Positions 45,497-52,673 of a stretch of 64,000 nucleotides of DNA are shown here, piece by piece. The stretch is taken from NCBI RefSeq assembly GCF_002278035.1, contig NZ_CP022604.1, forward strand, positions 558,001 through 622,000. The letters run 5' to 3'. A program made the translations under genes and the position numbers. Each line of letters begins with the position of its first letter. The stretch's first letter is position 1. Under the pieces are notes generated by a model. The model saw only the letters and a list, made by a program, of their open reading frames with translations, ran no database searches and was not told where the DNA came from. Origin of the DNA: Ochrobactrum quorumnocens. GTDB taxonomy: Bacteria > Pseudomonadota > Alphaproteobacteria > Rhizobiales > Rhizobiaceae.

Positions 45497-46163
45497 ATTC
45501 AGGCTTGAAACCAAGCGTGCCTCTCTTGCTCTGGAAGAGGTTGAAATTGACGGCAGCTTCTCAGGCTACGCCAGTGTCTTTGGTCTGCCTGACCTTGGTA
45601 ATGACGTTATCGAAAAGGGCGCATTTGCGAAGTCGCTTTCATCGCGAAAGTCATCTGGTGTACGTATGCTGTGGCAGCACGACGCTGCCGAACCGATAGG
45701 TGTCTGGACAGATATCAGGGAAGATGCAAGCGGGCTTTATGTCGAAGGCAGGCTTGCCAAAGGTGTCGCGCGGGCACGCGAAGCGCTGGAGCTGATGCGC
45801 GCGGGTGGACTTGATGGGCTGTCCATCGGCTTCCGAACGGTCAAGGCCCGCAAGGATGGGCGTACCGGCTTACGTCACATTGTTGAAGCGGATCTATGGG
45901 AAATCTCGGTGGTCACGTTTCCGATGCTGCCACAGGCGCGGATTAATAACCTGAAGGCTGATTTGCCAACAGTCAGACAGTTTGAACGCTGGCTCACGCG
46001 GGATGCGGGGCTGAGCCGTTCCTCTGCACGTACGGTTATAGCAAAAGGCTATGCAGCACTTGCAGCTTTTCACGACAGGAACGGGCGGGAAGCCATCCAG
46101 TCAGACAACGCAGGTCTCGCACAGCGTATGCGCGCCGCCTGCAACATGATGTCTTTTAAATAA
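45483..46163 (+). CDS. HK97 family prohead protease (g4)
   Basis: The 226-residue protein has the herpesvirus/HK97 assembly protease fold: SFSGYASVFGLPDLGNDVIE, GAFAKSL, MLWQHDAAEPIGVW (catalytic His), LMRAGGLDGLSIGFRT (catalytic Ser) and DLWEISVVTFPMLPQARI. It matures the capsid by cutting the N-terminal domain of the major capsid protein. A C-terminal extension of ~60 residues (VRQFERWLTRDAGLSRSSAR) resembles that seen in related GTA proteases. Confidence 0.92.
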   Translation: MKSPEFRLETKRASLALEEVEIDGSFSGYASVFGLPDLGNDVIEKGAFAKSLSSRKSSGVRMLWQHDAAEPIGVWTDIREDASGLYVEGRLAKGVARAREALELMRAGGLDGLSIGFRTVKARKDGRTGLRHIVEADLWEISVVTFPMLPQARINNLKADLPTVRQFERWLTRDAGLSRSSARTVIAKGYAALAAFHDRNGREAIQSDNAGLAQRMRAACNMMSFK

Positions 46164-46174
46164 TCAGGATCAAT

Positions 46175-47461
46175 ATGAAAAATATCAATGCAATCCCGCT
46201 CGAAACCAAGAGCGTGGAAACGAAGGCGCTTGGCTCGAATCTTGGCCCCAATCTTGGTAATGACGGCGATGTGTCGGAAGCCTTCGATGAATTCATGACA
46301 GCCTTCTCGGCTTTTCGCGAGGCCAATGATGAACGCCTGAAGAAGGTTGAAAAAAGTGCCGATGTTGATGTGCTTTTGCGCGATAAGGTTGATCGCATCA
46401 ACCGCGCTCTTGACGAGCAGAAACAGGCGCTTGATCAATATGTGCTAAAAACTGCGCGCCCGCCAATGGGCAAGAATATGCCTGTCGCCAATGTCGAACA
46501 TAAACAGGCTTTCGATGGTTATGTTCGTCGTGGCGATGAACAGGCGCTGCGTGGTATCGAGTTGAAGGCGCATTCTTATGCGTCAGGCCCGGATGGTGGT
46601 TATCTTGTGCCGGCAGAGCTCGAAATGGAAATCGGCCGCAGGCTGGCGGTGCTTTCCCCGATCCGCGGCATCTCCAGCATACGCCAGGTCTCAGGCGCCA
46701 TCCTGAAAAAGCCGTTCTCGGTTAGTGGTCCTGCTACGGGGTGGGTCGGCGAAACGGATGCGCGTCCGCAGACGGCTTCGGCAAAGCTTGCGGAACTCCA
46801 GTTCCCGACCATGGAAATCTACGCCATGCCAGCGGCGACCTCATCACTGTTCGACGATGCCGCAGTCAATGTGGAACAGTGGATTGCTGAGGAAGTGGAA
46901 GCAGCTTTTGCTGAACAGGAGGGCGCTGCGTTCATCACCGGCAACGGTGTGAACAAGCCGATGGGCTTCCTGAGCTACGATACGGTCGAGGATGCAAGCT
47001 GGACCTGGGGTAAGATCGGACACATCGCAACTGGTGTTGATGGTGCGCTGCCTGCTTCGGATCCGTCCGATAAGCTCATCGAGCTCATCTATGCGCTGAA
47101 AGCCGGTTATCGACAGAACGCAAATTTTGTCATGAATCGTAAGACCCAGAGCGTGTTGCGGAAGCTGAAAGATGCGGACGGCAATTATCTCTGGCAGCCA
47201 CCTGCAGCCGTTGGTGAAAAAGCTTCACTGATGGGCTTTGGCCTTGTTGAGGCTGAGCATATGCCGGACATTGCTGCTGGCAATACTCCAATTGCTTTCG
47301 GCGATTTCGAGCGTGGCTATCTGGTTGTAGATCGTATTGGTTTGCGTGTTTTGCGCGATCCGTATTCTGCCAAGCCGTATGTGCTGTTCTATACCACCAA
47401 GCGTGTGGGCGGTGGCGTCCAGGATTTTGATGCGATCAAGCTTCTGAAGTTTGTAGCTTAA
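46175..47461 (+). CDS. Major capsid protein, HK97 family (g5)
   Basis: The 428-residue protein has a helical, charged N-terminal delta domain (~1-110, AFREANDERLKKVEKSADVD), expected to be removed by the protease, then the HK97 fold: GPDGGYLVPAELEMEIGRRL, MEIYAMPAATSSLFDDA, WIAEEVEAAFAEQEGAAFIT, GNGVNKPMGFL, NFVMNRKTQSVLRKLKD and FGDFERGYLVVDRIGLRVLR. It builds the GTA head. It is followed by a terminator, which separates it from the connector gene. Confidence 0.95.
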   Translation: MKNINAIPLETKSVETKALGSNLGPNLGNDGDVSEAFDEFMTAFSAFREANDERLKKVEKSADVDVLLRDKVDRINRALDEQKQALDQYVLKTARPPMGKNMPVANVEHKQAFDGYVRRGDEQALRGIELKAHSYASGPDGGYLVPAELEMEIGRRLAVLSPIRGISSIRQVSGAILKKPFSVSGPATGWVGETDARPQTASAKLAELQFPTMEIYAMPAATSSLFDDAAVNVEQWIAEEVEAAFAEQEGAAFITGNGVNKPMGFLSYDTVEDASWTWGKIGHIATGVDGALPASDPSDKLIELIYALKAGYRQNANFVMNRKTQSVLRKLKDADGNYLWQPPAAVGEKASLMGFGLVEAEHMPDIAAGNTPIAFGDFERGYLVVDRIGLRVLRDPYSAKPYVLFYTTKRVGGGVQDFDAIKLLKFVA

Positions 47462-47469
47462 AGACGCGC

Positions 47470-47494
47470 GACAGCGGTTTTGCTGTCATTTTTT
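47470..47494 (+). terminator. Rho-independent terminator between capsid and connector genes
   Basis: The stem GACAGC/GCTGTC with loop GGTTTT is followed by ATTTTTT, 9 bp after the capsid stop. Partial termination here would make more capsid RNA than tail RNA. Confidence 0.65.
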
Positions 47495-47619
47495 ACAGTC
47501 CTTTTTGGGGAAACCCTGCCGATTTTGGCAGCTAGATTCAGTTCGCGAACACGTTGAATCTTTTTCTGGGGTGTCATGCGTAACTGTCTGATTTGAGAGT
47601 TATTTTAAGGGGAAAATAA

Positions 47620-48180
47620 ATGACAATGTTTCTTGTCACGCCACCGGCGCTCGAGCCGGTGACGGTCGCTGACGCGCGCGCGTTTTTACGAATTTCTACC
47701 GAGAGCGAAGACTACATTTTGCGGCGTCTTGTCAAAACGGCCCGTGAACTTGTTGAAGCCGAAACAGGGTTGGCACTCATCGACCAGACATGGCGTTTGC
47801 GAGTGGACCGCTGGCCGCGTTCAGGGCGTCTGGCGCTGTTCAAGTATCCGGCGAAGGCGGTGACGGCTGTGGTTGCTTATCAACCGGATGGAAGTGCCAT
47901 CAGCATGGAACCGGAAGAGTTCATGCTTCAGCATGGCCGCCGGCCGCAACGCGTTTACATGGCACAATATCCTGAAGCGCAGTCATTCTGCGGTCTTGAG
48001 GTGGACTTCATTGCCGGGTTTGGCGAAACTGGCGTCGAAGTGCCAGATGCGATCAAACAGGCGATACTCACTCTGACTGCGCACCTATACGAAAACCGTG
48101 CTGGCCTCGACAGCAAGCAGGCGGAACTTCCGCCGATGGTCGGTCAGATGGTGGATAGCTGGCGACGCATATCCCTATGA
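47620..48180 (+). CDS. GTA head-tail connector protein (g6)
   Basis: The 186-residue protein matches phage gp6-like connector/adaptor proteins: EPVTVADARAFLRISTESED, RLVKTARELVEAETGLALID, WRLRVDRWP and VDFIAGFGETGVEVPDAIKQ, AILTLTAHLYENR. It forms the ring below the portal. AAGGGGAAAATAA precedes the ATG, after a 158-bp gap containing the terminator. It overlaps the next gene (ATGA). Confidence 0.88.
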   Translation: MTMFLVTPPALEPVTVADARAFLRISTESEDYILRRLVKTARELVEAETGLALIDQTWRLRVDRWPRSGRLALFKYPAKAVTAVVAYQPDGSAISMEPEEFMLQHGRRPQRVYMAQYPEAQSFCGLEVDFIAGFGETGVEVPDAIKQAILTLTAHLYENRAGLDSKQAELPPMVGQMVDSWRRISL

Positions 48181-48515
48181 ACAACGTGCTGTTTATTGAC
48201 CCAGGCCAGCTCACAGCTGAGCTGGCCTTGGAAGCCATGCATCCGGCTGCAGATGGCATGGGTGGTTATCGTGAAACATGGTCGGAAATTGCGTCCGTAT
48301 GGGGGCGCATCGAACCCATATCGAGCAACCAGAGAGATTTTGGAATTCGCCCACGTCCAGAGATAACGCATCGCATTCTGGTGCGTTATCGCGCGGATAT
48401 TTCATCCGATCAGCGTTTACGCAAAGGCGGACGCATATTTGTGCTGCGTTCAGTACACGATCCGGATGAAAGCGGACGCTACCTCGTTTGTCTTGCTGTG
48501 GAGGAGGGACGTTGA
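48177..48515 (+). CDS. GTA head closure protein (g7)
   Basis: The 112-residue protein matches phage head-closure/adaptor proteins: LALEAMHPAADGMGGYRETW, IASVWGRIEPIS and ITHRILVRYRADISSDQRLR, RIFVLRSVHDPDESGRYL. It closes the head below the connector. It is joined to the genes on both sides by 4-bp overlaps. Confidence 0.85.
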   Translation: MNNVLFIDPGQLTAELALEAMHPAADGMGGYRETWSEIASVWGRIEPISSNQRDFGIRPRPEITHRILVRYRADISSDQRLRKGGRIFVLRSVHDPDESGRYLVCLAVEEGR

Positions 48516-48688
48516 ATCTCACCATGACGCTGACCTTTGAAGGTCTCATACGAGCGCTGCGTTTCAGGCAGGTAGCTGTGCGAGAGGATATTGCCGTCGG
48601 GCGTAGGGACACCCGAGGTGACAAGCAAAAATCGAGCGGGGATCAAAATGAAGAATGGCGCGAGCGCATTGCAGAAAGCACTTTATGA
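48512..48688 (+). CDS. Small protein between head closure and tail terminator genes, 58 aa
   Basis: The frame starts at TTG 48512, which overlaps the g7 stop and is 5 nt after GAGGAGGG; an ATG at 48524 is also in frame. The N-terminus (MNLTMTLTFEGLIRALRFRQ) is amphipathic; the rest is charged (EDIAVGRRDTRGDKQKSSGD). No counterpart in the standard GTA gene list is known to me. It overlaps g8 by 41 bp. Confidence 0.5.
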   Translation: MNLTMTLTFEGLIRALRFRQVAVREDIAVGRRDTRGDKQKSSGDQNEEWRERIAESTL

Positions 48689-49058
48689 GGTCTTGAAGAA
48701 CGACGACGAACTTATTGAAACTCTTGGTGGTGAACACGTTTACGATCACGTGCCACCTAAAACACCTTTTCCCTATGTCACGTTGGGTGAAACACTCAGT
48801 AAAGACTGGAGTACAGCAAGTGAGCCGGGGGGCGAGCATTTTCTCAATATCCAGATATGGGCGCGCGAGGCAGGGCGCAAACGCGTGCTTGATATTGCCG
48901 GGCGCATTGCCACGCGGCTCGACGAGGAACCGCTCGAAGTGAATGGTCATCGGGTGATCAATCTCATGCTGACCGAAGTTTTGGCACGTAACACCGACGG
49001 TTTCGGCAGTTATCTTGGCACCATGCGTTATCGCGCCGTGACCGAACCTGCTGATTAG
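48648..49058 (+). CDS. GTA tail terminator protein, DUF3168 (g8)
   Basis: The 136-residue protein matches DUF3168/gp17-like tail terminators: ALQKALYEVLKNDDELIETL, VYDHVPPKTPFPYVTLGETL, HFLNIQIWAREAGRKRVLDI and NLMLTEVLARNTDGFGSYLG. ATG 48648 is preceded by GCGGGGATCAAA. The TAG stop is the first three bases of a mosaic repeat. Confidence 0.88.
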   Translation: MKNGASALQKALYEVLKNDDELIETLGGEHVYDHVPPKTPFPYVTLGETLSKDWSTASEPGGEHFLNIQIWAREAGRKRVLDIAGRIATRLDEEPLEVNGHRVINLMLTEVLARNTDGFGSYLGTMRYRAVTEPAD

Positions 49059-49195
49059 AGCGCATCCCGAAAAGTGTGAAGCTATTTTCGGACGAAATGC
49101 ACTCAAAAACAAATACTTAGAGCGGACCCGTTCTAGTCGTGAGATATTACGCGTTTCCGGATGCAAAGCCTATTTTCATTTAGCTGGAAATGCTC
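49056..49195. repeat. Mosaic repeat inside the GTA cluster, between g8 and g9
   Basis: The TAGAGCGCATCCCGAAAAGT module ends near AAATGCACTC, followed by AAAAACAAATACTTAGAGCG and a degenerate ATTACGCGTTTCCGG...GCTGGAAATGCTC module. It puts ~150 bp of hairpin-forming sequence between genes that are normally tightly packed. Confidence 0.75.
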
Positions 49196-49212
49196 AAATC
49201 AAGGATCAATAA

Positions 49213-49626
49213 ATGGCAGCTCAACGCGGCAAGGACATCTTGCTGAAAATCGCGACCGGCGAAAGTGCGTATGAAACTTGCGCAGGCTTGCGCACCAAGC
49301 GCATCGCTTTCAATGCCGAAACAGTTGACGTAACGGACGCCGATGCGGCTGGTCGCTGGCGGCAGCTACTGGCTGGAAGCGGTGTGCAGCGCGCTTCAGT
49401 TAGTGGATCAGGTATTTTCAAAGACGCGGCTTCAGATGCATTAATCCGTAGTCTGTTCTTTCATGGAGATATCCGCAACTGGCAGATCGTGCTGCCAGAT
49501 TTCGGCACCATTACCGGGCCGTTTCAGATCGTAGCGCTTGAGTATGGCGGCAATCACGACGCTGAAGTGACTTTCGAGATAGCGTTGGAATCGGCGGGGC
49601 TGATTACCTTTGGAGAGGTTCTATGA
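49213..49626 (+). CDS. GTA major tail protein, TP901-1 type (g9)
   Basis: The 137-residue protein matches major tail proteins: MAAQRGKDILLKIATGE, AGLRTKRIAFNAETVDVTDA, WRQLLAGSGVQRASVSGSGI, FKDAASDALIRSLFFHGDIR and FQIVALEYGGNHDAEVTFEI, ALESAGLITF. It forms the tail tube. It comes after the mosaic repeat and overlaps g10 by 4 bp. Confidence 0.92.
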   Translation: MAAQRGKDILLKIATGESAYETCAGLRTKRIAFNAETVDVTDADAAGRWRQLLAGSGVQRASVSGSGIFKDAASDALIRSLFFHGDIRNWQIVLPDFGTITGPFQIVALEYGGNHDAEVTFEIALESAGLITFGEVL

Positions 49627-49970
49627 TGGTCAATCGCCATCGTGGCGAGGTCGCGGCAAAACTCGATGGCCGCGACTGGACACTCTGCCTTACACTTGGC
49701 GCGCTTGCGGAGTTGGAAGCGGCATTTGAAGCAGATAATCTCTCAGACCTCATTGCACGCTTTTCGACAGGCCGACTTGCAGCCCATGATATGCAGCGCA
49801 TCATTTGCGCGGGCCTCCACGGTGGTGGTCATAATGTGAGCTATGACGACGTTTCGGAAATGCGAGCTGAAGGCGGTGCAGCCGGGTTCGCATATATCGT
49901 TTCATCACTTCTGACAGCCACATTCGGAAGTGCTGAAAAGCCGGAAAGCGATTCCGCGTCAAACCCTTGA
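49623..49970 (+). CDS. GTA tail assembly chaperone family protein (g10)
   Basis: The 115-residue protein matches GTA TAC-like proteins: NRHRGEVAAKLDGRDWTLCL, TLGALAELEAAFEADNLSDL, RFSTGRLAAHDMQRIICAGL and HNVSYDDVSEMRAEGG. Tandem ATG codons at 49623 and 49626 are both possible starts. It assists tail assembly around the tape measure. Confidence 0.88.
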   Translation: MMVNRHRGEVAAKLDGRDWTLCLTLGALAELEAAFEADNLSDLIARFSTGRLAAHDMQRIICAGLHGGGHNVSYDDVSEMRAEGGAAGFAYIVSSLLTATFGSAEKPESDSASNP

Positions 49971-50182
49971 GTGCCGCAGTTGAATCAAGCCCTTCACATA
50001 AACCTTTCCCATGGGCTGAGGTGATGCGGGCAGGATTTGGTTTGCTGCGGCTTTCCTCAAAAGACTTCTGGGCAATGACCCCGCGTGAATTTTCAGCGGC
50101 CTTGGGGCCCGTATCGCGCAACACAAATGCCCCCTCGCGTGCGGCGCTTGATGCGCTCATGCACACTTTTCCCGACAGGTAA
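49967..50182 (+). CDS. Small tail assembly chaperone (g10.1)
   Basis: The 71-residue protein starts at a TTG that overlaps the g10 stop (TTGA). FPWAEVMRAGFGLLRLSSKD and FWAMTPREFSAALGPVSRNT match the small phage tail assembly chaperone family found in this place in Rhodobacter-type GTA. The conserved W and LSP/LSS-x-FW pattern supports it. Confidence 0.82.
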   Translation: MSAAVESSPSHKPFPWAEVMRAGFGLLRLSSKDFWAMTPREFSAALGPVSRNTNAPSRAALDALMHTFPDR

Positions 50183-50187
50183 TTTAA

Positions 50188-50736
50188 ATGACAGACGAAA
50201 CTGTAACCGTTTCCGTTGAGGCAGATACGAGCGCGTTCGATCATGCGTTGACCGATCTTGAAAAGCGCTCGTCAAGCTTCGGCTCCAACCTCACGACGGC
50301 ACTCAAAAGCGCTATCGTTTCCGGTAAGGGACTGGAAGATGTGCTGCGCGGCCTCGCAAGCAACTTGGCCGGCTCGGCACTTTCCGCCGGCCTTCAGCCG
50401 CTACAAAATTTAGGCTCGTCGATGATGTCGGGCATGATGACTGGTATTCGTGGCATCATGCCGTTTGCCAAAGGCGGTGTGGTTTCCAGTCCGACTTACT
50501 TTGGCATGGGCAATGGTTCTCTGGGCCTGACCGGAGAAGCTGGCGCAGAAGCCATTCTGCCGCTCGCGCGTGGTGCTGATGGACGACTTGGAGTCGCCAC
50601 CGGCGGCAATTCTGGAAAACCTGTGCAGGTCGTCTTCAATATGTCTTCGCCTGATGCATCCTCTTTCCGCAAATCTGAAGCGCAGCTTTCAACCATGCTG
50701 GCGGGTGCGGTCCGTCGCGGTGCCCGGAGATTGTGA
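50188..50736 (+). CDS. GTA tail tape measure protein, short (g11)
   Basis: The 182-residue protein: N-terminal VEADTSAFDHALTDLEKRSS, a helical middle (LEDVLRGLASNLAGSALSAG), and the C-terminal motif FAKGGVVSSPTYFGMGNGSL, GLTGEAGAEAILPLARGADG typical of GTA and lambda-like tape measures. The small size agrees with the short tail of GTA particles. It sits 5 bp after g10.1. Confidence 0.9.
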   Translation: MTDETVTVSVEADTSAFDHALTDLEKRSSSFGSNLTTALKSAIVSGKGLEDVLRGLASNLAGSALSAGLQPLQNLGSSMMSGMMTGIRGIMPFAKGGVVSSPTYFGMGNGSLGLTGEAGAEAILPLARGADGRLGVATGGNSGKPVQVVFNMSSPDASSFRKSEAQLSTMLAGAVRRGARRL

Positions 50737-50737
50737 G

Positions 50738-51367
50738 ATGGAAGCCTTTCATGATGTCCGATTTCCACTCGGAGTCTCTTTTGGCGCAACCGGTGGCCCG
50801 GAATGGCGTAATGAAATCATTACACTCACATCCGGTATGGAAAAGCGCAACGCACGCTGGGCACATTCCCGTCGCCATTTTGATGCAGGCACAGGATTGC
50901 GTTCGCTTGATGATCTGAAAGCAGTGCTTGCCTTCTTCGAGGCCCGGCACGGTTCGCTCCATACTTTTCGTTTCCGCGATCCGTTCGACTTTTCATCTGC
51001 TGCCGGGAGTGTGGCACCGTCGCCGTTCGATCAACAGATTGGCGTTGGCAACGGAATACGTGCGAAATACCAGCTCATCAAACGCTATGAAACTTATGAC
51101 CGTCCGATTACACGGCCCGTTAGTGGATCGGTGCAGATTGGCGTCGACGGAGTGCGGCTCGCGGAAGGCGAGGCTTTCACAATCGATAATGTGACAGGTA
51201 ACGTGATTTTCATGCCTGATTATCTGCCCGGAGAGGGAGCCACCGTGACGGCTGGTTTTCTGTTCGATGTACCAGTGCGTTTCGATACTGACCTGCTGAT
51301 GGCCAGCATTGCGTCGTTCCAGGCAGGCGAAATCCCCTCCATTCCGATCATTGAGGTTAAAGCATGA
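50738..51367 (+). CDS. GTA distal tail protein, DUF2460 (g12)
   Basis: The 209-residue protein matches DUF2460: FHDVRFPLGVSFGATGGPEW, TLTSGMEKRNARWAHSRRHF, DAGTGLRSLDDLKAVLAFFE, ARHGSLHTFRFRDPFDF and PVRFDTDLLMASIASFQAGE, IPSIPIIEVKA. ATG 50738 immediately follows the g11 stop. It forms the distal tail ring. Confidence 0.93.
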   Translation: MEAFHDVRFPLGVSFGATGGPEWRNEIITLTSGMEKRNARWAHSRRHFDAGTGLRSLDDLKAVLAFFEARHGSLHTFRFRDPFDFSSAAGSVAPSPFDQQIGVGNGIRAKYQLIKRYETYDRPITRPVSGSVQIGVDGVRLAEGEAFTIDNVTGNVIFMPDYLPGEGATVTAGFLFDVPVRFDTDLLMASIASFQAGEIPSIPIIEVKA

Positions 51368-52239
51368 TTCCTGTTCCGGCAGCGCTTGAATCACACTTGA
51401 AGGGTGAAGTCACAACCCATTGCTTTGCCTGGCTTATAAGACGTTCGGATAGTGCCGTGCTCGGTTTTACAGACCATGATCGTGACTTGTTTCTGGATGG
51501 AATTGCCTGCGAGCCTTTGACCGGTCTGAACAGTAGCGAAGCCACGACAACGCTCGGGCTTTCTGTTGCGGGCGGCGAGGTCGAAGGCGCTCTGTCGTCA
51601 ACACGCATCAGCGATGTTGATATCGAGCAGGGGCGCTATGATGGGGCGGTCATAGAAAGCTATCTGGTCAACTGGTCAAGTTCTGAACAGCACATGCTTT
51701 TGCGACGCTGGACAGTTGGAACGATCAGCCGATCGGGTGGCCGATTTGTCATGGAACTGAAAGGCGCTGCGGCGGCTTTCGATGCCGTTTGTGGCCGCCG
51801 GATACTACGTCAATGCAACGCTGTTTTAGGCGATGAACGCTGTGGTGTGAACCAAATCGATCCACGGTTCTCTGCTTTTGGTTCGGTCAATGTTGCCGAG
51901 GGTGCTGTGCTGATGGTGAGTGGACTTCAAGGATTTGCAAGCGGCTGGTTTGCGGAGGGACTGCTGACCTGGACGAGCGGCAAGAACGCGGGGAAAGCAA
52001 TTCGTGTTCTGGGGCAGAATGGCAGCAGTCTGCGCCTGATCGAGTCGTCGGTTTTGCCAGTGAAAGTTGGTGACACGTTTCGCATTGTTGCCGGCTGCGA
52101 CAAGAGCTTTGCCACCTGCAAAGCAAAATTTTCAAATGGCACCAATTTTCAAGGCTTTCCGCACCTTCCCGGGAATGATGCAGCCTTTGCCTATGTGAGC
52201 GGCGGTAACGAATATGACGGAAGTGCATTGGTGCCATGA
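51364..52239 (+). CDS. GTA tail hub protein, DUF2163 (g13)
   Basis: The 291-residue protein matches DUF2163 with the C-terminal phage BR0599-like domain: HLKGEVTTHCFAWLIRRSDS, LGFTDHDRDL, VCGRRILRQCNAVLGDERCG and GCDKSFATCKAKFSNGTNFQ, GFPHLPGND. The conserved cysteines (QCN, RCG, GCDKSFATC) are arranged like the iron-sulfur ligands of lambda gpL-like tail hubs, an inference. It overlaps its neighbours by 4 bp on both sides. Confidence 0.92.
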   Translation: MIPVPAALESHLKGEVTTHCFAWLIRRSDSAVLGFTDHDRDLFLDGIACEPLTGLNSSEATTTLGLSVAGGEVEGALSSTRISDVDIEQGRYDGAVIESYLVNWSSSEQHMLLRRWTVGTISRSGGRFVMELKGAAAAFDAVCGRRILRQCNAVLGDERCGVNQIDPRFSAFGSVNVAEGAVLMVSGLQGFASGWFAEGLLTWTSGKNAGKAIRVLGQNGSSLRLIESSVLPVKVGDTFRIVAGCDKSFATCKAKFSNGTNFQGFPHLPGNDAAFAYVSGGNEYDGSALVP

Positions 52240-52670
52240 TGGTTGTCGAGAAAGTTTTGGCCGAGGCCGGAAACTGGATAGGGACGCCCTATCGCCACGG
52301 CGCATCAATGCGCGGTGTAAGCTGTGACTGTCTTGGGCTGGTCCGTGGTATTTGGCGGACGCTTTACGGCGTTGAGCCAGAACATCCGGGGATCTACGCC
52401 CCTGACTGGGCAGAGGCTGCATCGGGCGATCCGCTCATGGAAGCGGCGCACAGGCATATGAGAGTGCGTGTCAGCAGTGCTCCCCAACCGGGGGACTTGC
52501 TCATCTTCCGCTGGCGCCCCGATGTCGCGGCGAAGCATCTCGGCATCATGATACGGGAAAACCGTTTTATCCACGCCTATGAGGGGCATTGCGTGATGGC
52601 GTCTGCACTGGTGCCGCAATGGCGAAAGCGTATCGCCGGAACTTTTATCTTCCCTGAAGCGAAAGTGTGA
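52236..52670 (+). CDS. GTA NlpC/P60 family peptidase (g14)
   Basis: The 144-residue cysteine peptidase: IGTPYRHGASMRGVSCDCLG (catalytic Cys in CDCLGL near residue 31), DLLIFRWRPDVAAKHLGIMI and RFIHAYEGHCVM with the catalytic His region. It should cut peptidoglycan peptides during DNA delivery through the cell wall. Confidence 0.93.
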   Translation: MMVVEKVLAEAGNWIGTPYRHGASMRGVSCDCLGLVRGIWRTLYGVEPEHPGIYAPDWAEAASGDPLMEAAHRHMRVRVSSAPQPGDLLIFRWRPDVAAKHLGIMIRENRFIHAYEGHCVMASALVPQWRKRIAGTFIFPEAKV

Positions 52671-52673
52671 GTA

